Shown here: piece by piece, positions 13,061-25,049 of the stretch
Numbering within the stretch: position 1 is the stretch's first letter
How the letters are laid out: every line of letters starts with the position of its first letter
Source of the DNA: Rhabdornis inornatus
Lineage: Eukaryota; Chordata; Aves; Passeriformes; Rhabdornithidae
Assembly (NCBI GenBank): GCA_013397075.1
Contig: VWZS01009715.1
Coordinates: 57,433 to 121,432, forward strand
Direction of reading: 5' to 3'
DNA: 64,000 nucleotides
Notes under the pieces: model-generated
Database searches by the model: none
The model's input: the letters and a program-made list of their open reading frames with translations, nothing else
Told to the model about the DNA's origin: nothing
Position numbers and translations under genes: made by a program

Positions 13061-16000
13061 CCTTGGCCTCAGACAGAAGTTCCTGGGCTCAGGCAGAGCG
13101 TTGCTGCTTCCTCTGAGCATGGCTGCTCTCAGTGTCCCAGAACAAGTGCAAACACTTCTGTGTAGCTGCTTTCAAAGGACTCTGAGGTACCTGGAAGGTA
13201 GAAGCAAAGACTCCTATTATCCCATTTTCCTGAGTCCTGGTTTCCAAACACACTCTGCTGGTGGCATCAAAGGATCCAAGTGTGCCTCTGCTCTCACAGG
13301 AGAGTGCAACAGGCACAGACACCACACAGCTTCCCCAGACAGCACACTGACACTGAAAGGGTTAAAGCATCACCACGGGAAAGCAGGCTGCAGTGCTAAA
13401 AATAGAAAACAGTCAAAAAAAAGAAAAAGAAAATAAACATTTAAACCCCCCTTCAACTCATCTTAAATAAATCCATTTATTCCAGGGTTTCATAGAAGCC
13501 ATATAGCTGAAATTGCTACAGGATAATTCCTTATAAGCCTTATAAGAAATGTTGCTGTCCCAGAGTCCCACTACAAATCCTGGCAAGAGTATTGGAGATA
13601 ACAGATTGGATGCCATGGAAACAGAGACAGACCTAATTTGAGCAGTAACCATTGCTGTTATTTATTTAATTCTGATAAGCCATCTAAATGTGGAATGACT
13701 AAAGGTTCCACTGTGCTAAAAATAGCAGCCTTGTAATATTTGAATTCGCAGATCGCTGGTGTTTAACAATATTTTGGGCACCTGACATTAACATTTCTCG
13801 TGCACTCCTGACAGCTCGTCATTAACCCCGTCCTGTTCCATCCAGAAAGGAGGAGAAGGGTGCCTTGTCCCTTCTGATATTAATTTTCTACATGCAGGAT
13901 TCCTCCCACCAGCCCAGGCTTCTCATGGGAGCCTGGAGGTCCCTGCTGCCCTCTTGTCCTCCCCAGGCTTTAAAGCAAATTTTTGAGAGAAGGCAGAACT
14001 GGGCCCCAGGAACCAAATCCCCCTTCTCTAGATGGTACCAAGGATCTTCTGTGATTGTTTGAGCTCAACAGCTCCACAAATAAAGCCCCTCCTGAGGCAC
14101 ATCACTTCTGAGCTGCCTGGTAGCTCCCATCTGTTCCTGCCTCCATTTCCTGAGCTGGAGATGCAAAATCCTACAGGTGTGAATTTACAGTTCCTGTGGC
14201 TTTGGGATTTTACAGCTTCCAAAATGCCTGGAAACAGAGGAGAAACTGCCTTTGGGATGTCAGTGCCACAGATGGACCAAATTGAATTTCCTGCTGTGTC
14301 TGGCTGTGTTTTTCCCCTTGTAATCTCCACTGTTTCCACAGCAGGAATAACACCTCCATTTGTCCACTGCTCTGGATTTTAACCTCAAAGTGTGAATGCA
14401 GCTGTATTCCCTGGGAGGTTGTGCACAGCATGTACAACAAATAAAATCCTGGGTGTGTTTTTGTTCTCAGGAATCCTCTGCTGCTTGCTCTCCTGCCTCC
14501 AGAGGGATCGTGGGGAGCCTGTTCCTGGTTCCTCCTGCCAGGAAGGTCCAGAGCATCAGGCACTCTCCACCTCTCACCTTCCTCAGGAACTTCCCTGTGC
14601 TCTGACACCTGCCTGGGTTTCTCATTTCCCCATTTTGGAGCTGGGAGTTGGTGCTGTGGGAGGCAGGGATGGAGCAGAGCTGGCAGCTCTGTGCTGTCCA
14701 GAGCATCCTCTGGGCTGATAAAGGATCCTCCTGCCAAAGAAACCAGAGTGCTGATGGCATCATTGATGGCATCAATGCAGCAGTGCCAGGGAAAGCAGAT
14801 AAAGATCCTGATCCTTAGTGGGAGTCTGGGTTTGGGAAGGAGGAAATGACCAATATTGTGTTCCAGTCTGCAATCAGCTGTGCAGAGCCTTTCCTCTCTG
14901 CAGCACAGGGCTCAAGGGTGACTTGTCAGTGCTGTTTTCTTCAGTGGTGCAGAAGCAGGACTGCAAGAAAGATATTCTGGGTAAGAATCAAAATGAATAA
15001 GAATCGCTTTCGGGATCTGTCACAACTACAGTCAGCATATATTTAGCTTCCATTGCTCTGATTTAGAAACAGGGAGCAATGCTGGGATATTTATAGCCTT
15101 CAAAGACCTTTTTCAATGGATTGCAGCTCCAGAGGTTCCTGCTGGGGTGGACAGGCACTGATACCCTGTATTAGCATACAGTGCTATACAGTCAATCTAC
15201 ATGTGGCACAATAAAACTGGAATTATTCTGAACGAGCACAGGTTGCAATTACAGCTTTTTACCTTTTCCCTGACTGTGCTTCAGGACTGCTGCCAGTTTA
15301 AGGCTTTCATGGTTAGCAATTACTCACACGAGTGAAGGGTTCATTCATCAGCAGGGTTTAATCTCAAGCATGGTGTGACTGCACAGTGAATGCTGCACAA
15401 CGAGCTGCTCACCTCATCTGGGTAAATGAGATCTTGATGGGCAGGCTCAGGATGAAGAATCTGATACAGTTCTTCCCTCCAAAAACCTCTACAAGGCTTC
15501 CAACAACCAGGCTGTGCCTGTTACAGAAATCGTTTCCAGTCCAGCCTTCCCAAAAAGCAAAAGTTGTGGGGGGTAGAGGCCACGTGTGATCTCACATCCT
15601 GGTCACCTCTCTTTTCTCCTTAGAGTCTGCAGACATGTTCATCTTCTGAGGGGCATCCAAAGGCTGCACTTCACAAAGGAAATCTCTCCTGAGTTATCCA
15701 ACCAACAGCAAGAAGCAGCTGCTGAAAGGATTTTTGTTCAGACAGTCTCACAGAGCGATAAAACACCAATTATTCATAGGTAATAGGAAGATGTTGAATA
15801 ATTCCAAACTGAGATTTCACATAATAGGTATCTCAGACTGTCTATATTTAGCCTCCCAAATCTATACTTAAACTCCTACGTAAAAATGGCCAAAAGGAAA
15901 TCAGCCATATGGAGCTGGTGGTTACAGCTCATTATTAGCCATATGAATTTGTTGGTACCATTTAATTTTCCCTTTCTCTTTCTAATCCTCCTCCTCTCTG

Positions 16001-17526
16001 ATCCTAAGCTTCTTCCCCACTGTCTTCTCTGCCTTTTAATAACGTGACAGCTTGGATGGAAGGCACGTGGACAGCAGCACCTCTGAAAGGTTTGAGCAAT
16101 ATTCAAAACCTTCAGTGACCCTAAAAAGTTGATGTGGTTCCACTGCTCCTTCCTTCTCTGGAGAGCCCATCCACCACTCACCCATCTGCACTGAACAACA
16201 TGGGCTCTGTTCAGCAATCCACTGAATTAAACATAATATTGTGCCCCAAATTTAAACAGGTCTGTGACTCTGTGGACTTGTGTGCATGTGTGTGCACACA
16301 AGATGGGAGCGCTGCCACCAACACTGCTGCTCAGCACCAAAACCTTTGGTCACTCATTCCCTGCTTCAAAGCTGAAACAATTCCAGCAATCACAGCAGAG
16401 GAGATGGGAAGAAATTGCTAATTCCCTTTAATTCTTGAGCTGCCCTAGTCATTCAGCAAAAAGATGTGAGTGTACTGAAATAAGTGTAAATAAAGTTAAC
16501 ACTTCAAGAGAATTGCTCCTAAAATTGGAAGATGTCATCTGCTGGCAGCTCTCTGTTCTCTCCACACAGGGCCATAGCAGGGCCACTGTGGCTGCAGCCA
16601 CACTTGAAGCAGCATTTTTTAATATCACCTGCCATTCTCTGGGATTGATATCTTGGCCATTAAAAAAAAAAAAAANNNNNNNNNNNNNNNNNNNNNNNNN
16701 AAAAAAGGAAAAAAGAGCTCTCTCTTGGCTGAGATTTCCACAGAAGCTCCTTGGGCCTGATCAGCTGTTCCTGCCCAGCACGAGGTGAAACACTCCAGCA
16801 GGAAATCACTGCCAGTGGAATCACTGCACAACCAGGGCTGACAATTGAAGGGGCAAGAGAGCAGAGAATCCATCCCTGCAGGGCTGAATATGAATTTCAG
16901 CTGCTGCCAGAGCTGCAGATATTTGAGTTATTCCAGTGATGATGTCTGGGTGCTGTGTCACAGAATCAGCCCTGTTACCACCCAAAATCACAACTGCTGG
17001 CTCTGCACTCCAGGTTTTGCCCTAAGGCAGCTCTGAAGGCTTCGCTGTGTGTTTGCTCCTGCCTGCAGCAGCCAGGCAGAATCCACACAGCTACTCCCAG
17101 CTTTTAGAAACTGCCTGTAAGGAATTATTCAGCTGCACAGGAGAGATCTTCTGAAGACATTACTCAGTGCCTGCCAGCCTGGCCACAGGAAGATGCACCT
17201 TTATCAAAAGAGGGAGCAGAAGAGCCCAGTGCCCATCAGCTGCCCCACTCCCCCCTCAGCAGCACTGGGAGCTTTAACTCAGGATTTATGTTCAGGTTTT
17301 CCAGCTGGCTCCAAGTCAGAGCCCAGACTCACTGCACTCCATCAGCTGTGTGAGTGTGAGAGCCACCAAATATCAGAGTGCAAGTTCCAGCAAGGCTACA
17401 ATCAATCACACTCTGCACTGCCACAACTCCTGCTGCAGCACCTGCTCACAGGGGTGCTCTGAGACCACGAGCTCATTCCATACTCCTGATTCACATCCTA
17501 CAAGCAGCTTGTGCCTAGTAGTAGCA
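13061..17526. other. Intergenic sequence with one assembly gap
   Basis: No gene recognised. It contains the N-gap at 16676-16700 and a MEF2-like CTAAAAATAG at about 13716 (also at about 13396). Confidence 0.6.
16676..16700. other. Assembly gap of 25 N inside an A-run
   Basis: Twenty-five N flanked by A13-14 on the left and A6 on the right. Probably a homopolymer that could not be resolved; true length unknown. Confidence 0.99.
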
Positions 17527-18254
17527 TGTAATAAATACAACTTGTGTGTAATGGATAATTTATGTAATAAATACAACTTGTGTATAATGGATAACTTATG
17601 TGATAAATACAACTTGTGTATAAGTTGCAATTTATGTAATAAATACAGCTTGGTATAAGTTACCATTTATGGAATCAATACAACTTGTGTATAAGTTACA
17701 ATTTATGTAATAAATACAACTTGTGTATAATTGATAATTTATGTAATAAATACAACTTGTGTGTAATGGATAATTTATGTGATAAATACAACTTGGTATA
17801 AGTTACCATTTATGGAATCAATACAACTTGTGTATAAGTTACAATTTATGTAATAAATACAACTTGTGTGTAATGGATAATTTATGTAATAAATACAACT
17901 TGTGTATAAGTTACAATTTATGTAATAAATACAACTTGTGTGTAATGGATAATTTATGTAATAAATACAACTTGTGTATAATGGATAATTTATGTGATAA
18001 ATACAACTTGTGTATAAGTTACAATTTATGTAATAAATACAACTTGTGTATAAGTTGCAATTTATGTAATAAATACAGCTTGGTATAAGTTACCATTTAT
18101 GGAATCAATACAACTTGTGTATAAGTTACAATTTATGTAATAAATACAACTTGTGTATAATTGATAATTTATGTAATAAATACAACTTGTGTATAATTGA
18201 TAATTTATGTAATAAATACAGCTTGTGTATAATTGATAATTTATGTGACAAATA
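17527..18254 (+). repeat. 36-bp AT-rich minisatellite with higher-order structure
   Basis: About 20 units of TAATAAATACAACTTGTGTR + TAATGGATAATTTATG. Variants (GTATAAGTTACA, 35-bp GGTATAAGTTACC and GGAATCAATAC) recur in a fixed order, so larger blocks were duplicated. As 36 is a multiple of 3, it leaves Asn-Lys-Tyr-Asn-Leu-Cys type frames; not coding. Confidence 0.96.
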
Positions 18255-18470
18255 GAGCCCAGAGTGGCACAGATGGAGCTGCAGCAGGCCCAGTTCACTG
18301 AGCAGCTCAGTGTGGTCCTGCCTGGTGTCACAGGAGCATTTCTGACCCGCTTGTGACCAAGTGCCCCGAGCTGCCCTGGCACGGGCAGAGCATTTCTCCA
18401 GGCTGTTTGTCCCTCCCTCCCTGCACACATCAGCTCAGCTGTGTCCCGTGGGGCTGCAGGACCTTGGGGA

Positions 18471-18490
18471 GCAGCAGCAGCAGCAGCAGC
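18471..18490 (+). repeat. (CAG)n microsatellite
   Basis: Perfect GCA/CAG run of about 6.7 triplets in unique DNA without a recognised gene. Confidence 0.9.
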
Positions 18491-19170
18491 TCCTGCCCTC
18501 CCTGCTCTCCTGGGCACCCCAGCTCATCCCAGCTGAGCTCCTTGGAACCCTTGTTGCTCACAGCCTCCATCAGCTTTGTGTTTTCGCTGCTTTCTTTGTG
18601 CCACTTTTCCCCCAGAGGAGAAGGGTTTGTCCTCTTGGTTCTCGTGCAGTAGCCCTGAGTTTCTACACTTTGTTCACTTCTTTCTCGTGTCCTCTGCTGC
18701 CTCCTGAAGCTTTCAGAAGCACATCCCTTCCCCAGGGCTGCTTCTTCTCCTCCTGGGCTCTGGGCTGGCTCTCAATTACCTTGAGTGCCATTCAAATGGA
18801 AGTGCCCTGCTGATCAACACTCACAACATCCCTTAAACCATTGACCAGTCTTCAGAGCCTGGGCTTAGTTGTTTTTTATGTTAAAGAAATTGAAGAGAAA
18901 CAAAGATAAAATTTTAGACCTCAGAATATGTTCAGGTAATGGTGCACATGTAATTTTGACAAGAAAACACCTCGCAGAAACTATTTATGTGAATGCTGAT
19001 TGTGCCTCAATGAGAAATGTAATCATCTTTTCTCTGGTTTTTCCCAGCTAGAGCTAAATATTGCCTTTGGGATGTTTTATGTCACATGGAAGAATGAATT
19101 TAGGTCTCAATGGGAGGCTTCAGCACAGCAAAATACTTAAGCCCCTGTGTAACTTTAAAAGGACAGGAAT

Positions 19171-19200
19171 AGTCCCACTGAAGTCAATGGGATTTAATGC
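19171..19200. repeat. Third old amniote-type repeat fragment
   Basis: TCCCACTGAAGTCAATGGGA is the core of the same type of old element as in the MCF2 3' UTR. It is too short to assign securely. Confidence 0.35.
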
Positions 19201-19604
19201 ACAGACTCCAGAGCCAAGCTGAATCCTGGCCTGAACAAATGTTGGTTTCATCTTGCAGAATTGTGTGACCTGATACCCTACTCCATGTCTGCTGCCTGCT
19301 CTGCATCCTGCACAGCCTGAACACAAACCCAAATCCTGGCTCACATGCAGCTTCACAGCACCCCATTCTTTAAAAATCACGTTCCCCAGGCATCTTTTTA
19401 TCTCCTCTATCAGAAGTAGCACCTGATATGGCAATTACAAAACGAAATTCCAGGGAAAACAATTTCCCAGTGCATTAGCTTGATGCCTTTGTCCATCATT
19501 AATGTATCCCCCCATCGTTATGTGATGTGTCATTATCCCTCTACCTGGTGGTACCCCCTTTCCACAGGATTTCCTGTACCAGCAGGTCCCTGGCAGCAGC
19601 AGGA

Positions 19605-19891
19605 GGCACAGCCAGGAGTGTCAGCACAGCCAGGAATGCCAGCACAGCCAGGAGTGAGTGCCAGCACAGCCAGGAGTGTCAGCACAGCCAGGAATGCCAG
19701 CACAGCCAGGAGTGAGTGCCAGCACAGCCAGGAGTGACAGCACAGCCAGGAATGCCAGCACAGCCAGGAGTGAGTGCCAGCACAGCCAGGAGTGAGTGCC
19801 AGCACAGCCAGGAATGAGTGCCAGCACAGCCAGGAGTGCCAGCACAGCCAGCAGTGAGTGCCAGCACAGCCAGCAGTGCCAGCACAGCCAG
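19605..19891 (+). repeat. 19/23-bp minisatellite
   Basis: About 13 units of CAGCACAGCCAGGAGTG followed by either CC/TC/AC (19 bp) or AGTGC (about 23 bp). Minus-strand frames read as Ala-Val-Leu-Ala-Leu repeats; not coding. Confidence 0.95.
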
Positions 19892-20069
19892 GGCTCTGCA
19901 GGGACAGGAGCTCTGAGCTGGCACAGGGAGCTGCATCCCAGGGCAGGCTGGTTCTCATCCCAGCTGGGGACTGTCACTGGTCGTGCTGGGAGCCTGCACA
20001 CCCAGCTGGGTGCTGTGAGGAGAGGGCTCAGGGACAGGACACCAGCCAGGCTGCTGGCACTGCAATTCC

Positions 20070-20222
20070 TGTGCCCCAGTGTCCCCTCCCTGTGCCCCAG
20101 TGTCACACTCTGTACCCTAGTGTCCCCATCTCCCTCTCCCAGTGTCCCTCTCTCCCTCAGTGTCCCCATCTCTCTCTCAGTGTCCCTCTCTCTCTCCCAG
20201 TGTCCCTCCCTCTCCCCCAGCC
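20070..20222 (+). repeat. Pyrimidine-rich tandem repeat
   Basis: Units of CCAGTGTCCCTCTCTCCCTC type with variable length (18-24 bp), about seven copies. Confidence 0.85.
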
Positions 20223-23200
20223 CAGCTGGACATCTGTCCCAGTGCTGGGGCAGCAGAGGCTGCAGCACACCCACACCCCGTGGGCACCCCCAGCACCCTG
20301 TCTGACCATGGGGATGGGAGGAGGATGGGACAGGACACCTGCTCCACACAGGGGGGTCACACTGAGTCCAGATTTTTGTCATCCAAGTCACAACTGAGCC
20401 CCACACGTTAGCAGGCTCAGGTCCAAGGGCTGTAACACCTTTTCAAAGGGGAGAAGGAGGTGAGCTCCCTGCCAGGCACAGCAGAGATGTGATTTAAACA
20501 CTTGACTCTCCCTGTCTTTGAAAGGGTTACCTCAACCTACAATAGGATTTTTTCTGCTGGTGACGTTTCTCTGTACCCTTCAGATCAGCAGCACCAGAGA
20601 GGTTTAACCATGGACAGCAGAACCCCAGAGCTGTGTCAGACCAGAGGCTCCATCCTCACCCTGCACAGGAGGTGTTCCAAGTTTCTGTTACCAAAAAGGG
20701 AACAGGCAAGCTGAGCAAACCTGTTTGCTTGCCAATTTAAGGATTACAATTCAACTGAATGCTGTGGCTCTGTGCACCAAAGCAACTAAAATATTGACAA
20801 GGCTACTTCCAGGACTGATAGAGTTGCTAAAAAAAACCTGCAGTAAATAGGGCAATTGACTGGAAGCTAAAATGGGGAATGTTTTCTGGGCTAAAAATTC
20901 CTTCAGATATATTTATTAATTCATTATTCAATGATGACGTGCACAGTGCTGCGTGCATTTAAACATGAGGCACTGCTGCAACTGCTTCTTGAAATTCTGA
21001 TTTGCTTAAAATATTTAGTCCATTTTCATGTTAATTAAGGAGCAGCCGAGGAGGGAAGCCATATATCTGTGAGAGGAAAAAGAGATCTTCTCAGTGAAAG
21101 GAGACTTGCCCCCTTCACCTTAGCCAAAATCCTACATGACTTTATAAATACTTTCATGCATTGGAGCCATTTGCAGTAATCACAGCAGCACAGGTCAGGG
21201 GTGAGGGATGTCAGCCGTGCTCAAGAGTCAGAGGTGAGCTACAAAATGCAGTTCTACAGCTGTCCAAAGGAAATCAAGCTGCTTGGAGCCTGCTGTGTTC
21301 CAAGCCTGAGTCTTTTGCTACCTCAGTAGCGATAATTGTACATCTGGCAGAGAGGATTTGAGCACAGAAGCAGCTCTCCAGTCATTCCTCTGTTGTAATT
21401 GTGGCTGGAGGATGCCAGAGCTGGCTGACCAGCTGGGAAACAGCAGGTTTTGCCAACAGGATCAAAAGCCTAATCTTTCTGAACACTGTGATATTATTAG
21501 TTCTGAGTTCCAGGTTTTGGGGACTCAGGATTTTCATCTCTCTGTCTCAGCTCTCCATCTGTTTGCCACCCCACCCACCCTCTTCCTCAGGCAACAAATA
21601 AAGTCACCCACAAAAAGCCACTCAGGGAAGAATGAAGGGCTGGCAGCTGCAACCCAAATCCCAAATTTTGTTGTTACAATTGGTTTTGGAGCCATTCCAA
21701 TAATTAAAGTAGCATTTGTTTAGACAGTGCCATTCTTTGTGTTTCCAAGGCTGTTCCAGACAAATGCCCTGCCTGGCTGACAGGAGGGGATTGACCACAG
21801 CAGATCTGCCTGGTACAAGGTGGGAACTGCAATCCAAAGGACCTCAGCAGGGACGAGGCACAGATCCCATCTCATTTTACCCATCAGGCTGAAAGCAATT
21901 TTCAAAATGCTGCCCAGAAAATGCTGCTGAGAGAAATAAGTGAAACAGGTAAAGCAGAGGAGAATGATGGCTGGGAAAGCAGCTGCTGTGGTGGAGAGAA
22001 CATTGCCCTAAGAAAATCTCTCTTTGCAAGTGCATCTTCCAGCATTTCACAGCTCAACAGAAAGCACAAGCAGAGCTACCTCAGGAGATTTTGCTGCAGT
22101 GAACAAGTACAAAGAGACTCCAGAGAATAGACAGGCACTTGCATCTTCCTCGATTACTGCATTTCTAGAGCAGTCTGCAAAGAATATGAAACGGATCTGG
22201 GTGACTTTTCCCACCTGCACGAGTTTCATGAGCAATTTTGTTGTCCTGCTTTGCTGTTCTGTTTTCAGAGACACCACCAGCAGAACTTTACTGATACCTG
22301 TTCCTCCACACACAGAAGCACAGGCAGAGAGGAGTTCTCCTTCCAGAACACTCCTGACTCATCCTGGTGACTCAGGCTATCATTCATTTAGGTTTGGCTG
22401 ATAGCTTTGAATCTCCAGCTTTGGATGGGTGCACAGATCTTCTCATTGTCAAGTGCCAGAAGTTAACTCTACCCACTCATTAAAAACTGTGATGAGCTCC
22501 TAAAAGCAGAGTGAGCCAGGAGCTGACTCTGCCCTGGGAGCTGGGGCTGGGGCTTGTTTTCCCTGTGGTCTGCAGGCACTGTGAGCTCTGCACCTATGCA
22601 GGAACTCCAGCAGTTCTTCATATCCACAACTCTTCATTTCAGCTCTGATTCCTGTCTCCAGCCTCCAAATAACCATCACATGATCCACCAAAAAGCTGCC
22701 TGGCTGCCACCCACCAACACTGACCCCACTCTGAACCTGAGGGATTTCTCTGCACTTCCAGTTTTGTTCTGCCAGCTGAAATTTCCCACTGAAAATTGCA
22801 TTCGAGAAGATGTGCAAATATTTTAGGTGTGCAATGAGCATGCTGTAGATGAAAAATTACCAAGCAGAAAAGGAAAAATCCATGGCTATAAAGCATGGAT
22901 TCAATGTCGAATTAAAAAGTCTAATAAAGTGACAGCTAGCATCATGAGACACAGACATCTGATTCACTCTGCCAGCAACTGCATTATTTCAAAGAAATAT
23001 TTATATGGTGTTTATCTTACCCTATTCATCAGCTCCCTTCAAATCAAGAGTGTCCCTGCACTACAGACTCTCTATCCTTAAAATAAAGCTGTGAAAATTG
23101 AAAGGGATGGAAGTTATATTATGGATAATGTAGAAATATATGTTAATTACCCATGCATGCAGAACTTGAGTGCAAACAGTGCTCTGCAGTCAGGCAGCAG

Positions 23201-24849
23201 TGACTGACACGAGGGATGATGCAAGAGCCATGTGGGGAAAGCACTTGGCAATGTTTTAATAAACATTTTCCTATCAAAGGATGATCCTGATTTTTAAAGT
23301 GATCTGACTAGTGCAATGAATCAATGCCAGAGAATCAGTCTGTGCCCATTCTCCTGATGTTCCTGAATTTCCTGGGGTACCTGGCCCCTGTCCTGCCTCT
23401 GCTGCTTGGCAGAGTCCACCCCAAATTCCCTTCCCACGCCTGGCAAGGGGGTGATGCTTCTCATTCATATTCACTAAAAGGCTGAGCTTTTAGGGATGGC
23501 ACAGCCCAGTGCTGTGCTTTTTCTGGAGCAGGGGTTTTGTTTGGGCCCTGGTGTGCCTGTGGAGCTGCAGACCCAGCTGGTGGCCTGGAAGGGGAAGGAT
23601 GAACAGTGCCTTTCTCTGAAGCCTTGCTGTGAGTTTGGGTCAGGCTGGCACAGACAGCAGCAGCAGCTCCAGCACATCCTCTGCCTCTTTCCACAGCAGC
23701 CCTTGGTGGGCAGCCCTGGCTTGGCTTTTTACAGAACTATGAAAATATTTCATCAAAATTATGAAAAAAAGATTCACCTTTCAGGTACAGAATTCACAGC
23801 CCCAAGTCTTTGCCTGCAGCTTCAAACCTTTCCCAGCCAGGTGTAAGCTGGTTCCTCATTGCTCAAAGAGTTGATGTTTCCATTTCTCTGGAGCAGGGAA
23901 AGGAGGAGGGTAAAGAAAAGCTGAAGGAGCACAGGATGCACTCTGAGCCTGTCACATCCTACAGGGGATTTAGGAGCCTACCCAGCAGCACTGGCACTTC
24001 ACACAGCCTCCAGTGGCAGAGGAGTCCCCAGCCCAGGACCCTGCAGGGCTGTGTGGAAACCAAAGCCACGTGCCAGAGGGCTCCAGCCACTTCCACCTGC
24101 AGTCAGAGCTCCCTGGGACATGTTCCCCTTCCAGATTAATATTCTCACCACTCCAGCAAGAAGAAAATTGGGGATTTTTGCCCAGAGAATTTTTCCCAAA
24201 ATCAGTCTAACTAACCCCTGGAATTATTCTCCTCTTCCTCAACCTTGATTTTGGACCAGCACCACTCGAGTCTGATGTCCAGAGGCCTTTCCATGCATTT
24301 TTCTGACAAACATTAGCTAAGCCTTGCATTTCCTTCTCCTGTCAGTGCTGGCTGGAGGAGCCAAAGGCTCAGTCTGTGGCCACCACTACATGATTCTTAC
24401 ATCTGGAAGGACCAAGCTGAACAACCACGTTCAGAGGGGCTGAAATGAGATGCACAGAGGCATTGCTTAACGAGTTTGATGGAGCAAGTATGAGACAGGC
24501 AGATGGGTTTGGGAGGCTGCTCCTCTAATGGATGAAAAGGTACTAGGATCTGGCTGGTTTGAATCAGAGAGAATAAAACAGACTGTAAAAATGAGTGGGA
24601 ATGAGTGACTGGCCTGTCTCTCCCCTACATAAAAACACCATTAGCTCGTTTCATGTGCCACATGTCATTTACTGAGCAGCTCGCTGCAAAGCCTGTGTTC
24701 TCCACCCAAAATGCTGCTGCTAATGCACAAATGCTTTTTTTTCCAGAGGGTGCATTGAGGCAGGAGTGGCTCTCCCCAGCACAGCTAACACTGTTAGGGG
24801 GGCAGACATCAGTTTGATCTGCAGTGGCAGCAGGCAAACAGCTCCTACA
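20223..24849. other. Intergenic sequence, no gene recognised
   Basis: Unique-looking DNA. The AT-rich part at 20870-21080 (TTAATTCATTATTCAATGATGACGTG and neighbours) has a density of TAAT words seen in conserved enhancers, but I cannot test conservation. Confidence 0.55.
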
Positions 24850-25049
24850 GCACCTGAACCTTCCAGGACCTGAACATTCCAACACCTCAGCCTTCCAGGA
24901 CCTGAACGTTCCAGCACCTGAACCTCCCAGCACCTGAACATTCCAACACCTCAGTCTTCCAGGACCTGAACATTCCATCCCCTGAACATTCCAGCACCTG
25001 AACCTTCCATCCCCTGAACCTTCCATCCCCTGAACCTTCCATCCCCTGT
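24850..25049 (+). repeat. 15-16-bp minisatellite
   Basis: About 13 units of CACCTGAACCTTCCAG/GACCTGAACATTCCA/CCCCTGAACCTTCCAT. Confidence 0.94.

Noticed and set aside
17527..18254. CRISPR-like array (36-bp repeats)
   Set aside because: Units abut directly with no unique spacers, and the genome is eukaryotic.
19621..20406. 261-codon minus-strand Ala/Leu/Cys frame resembling a membrane protein
   Set aside because: The apparent hydrophobic repeats are the 19/23-bp minisatellite.
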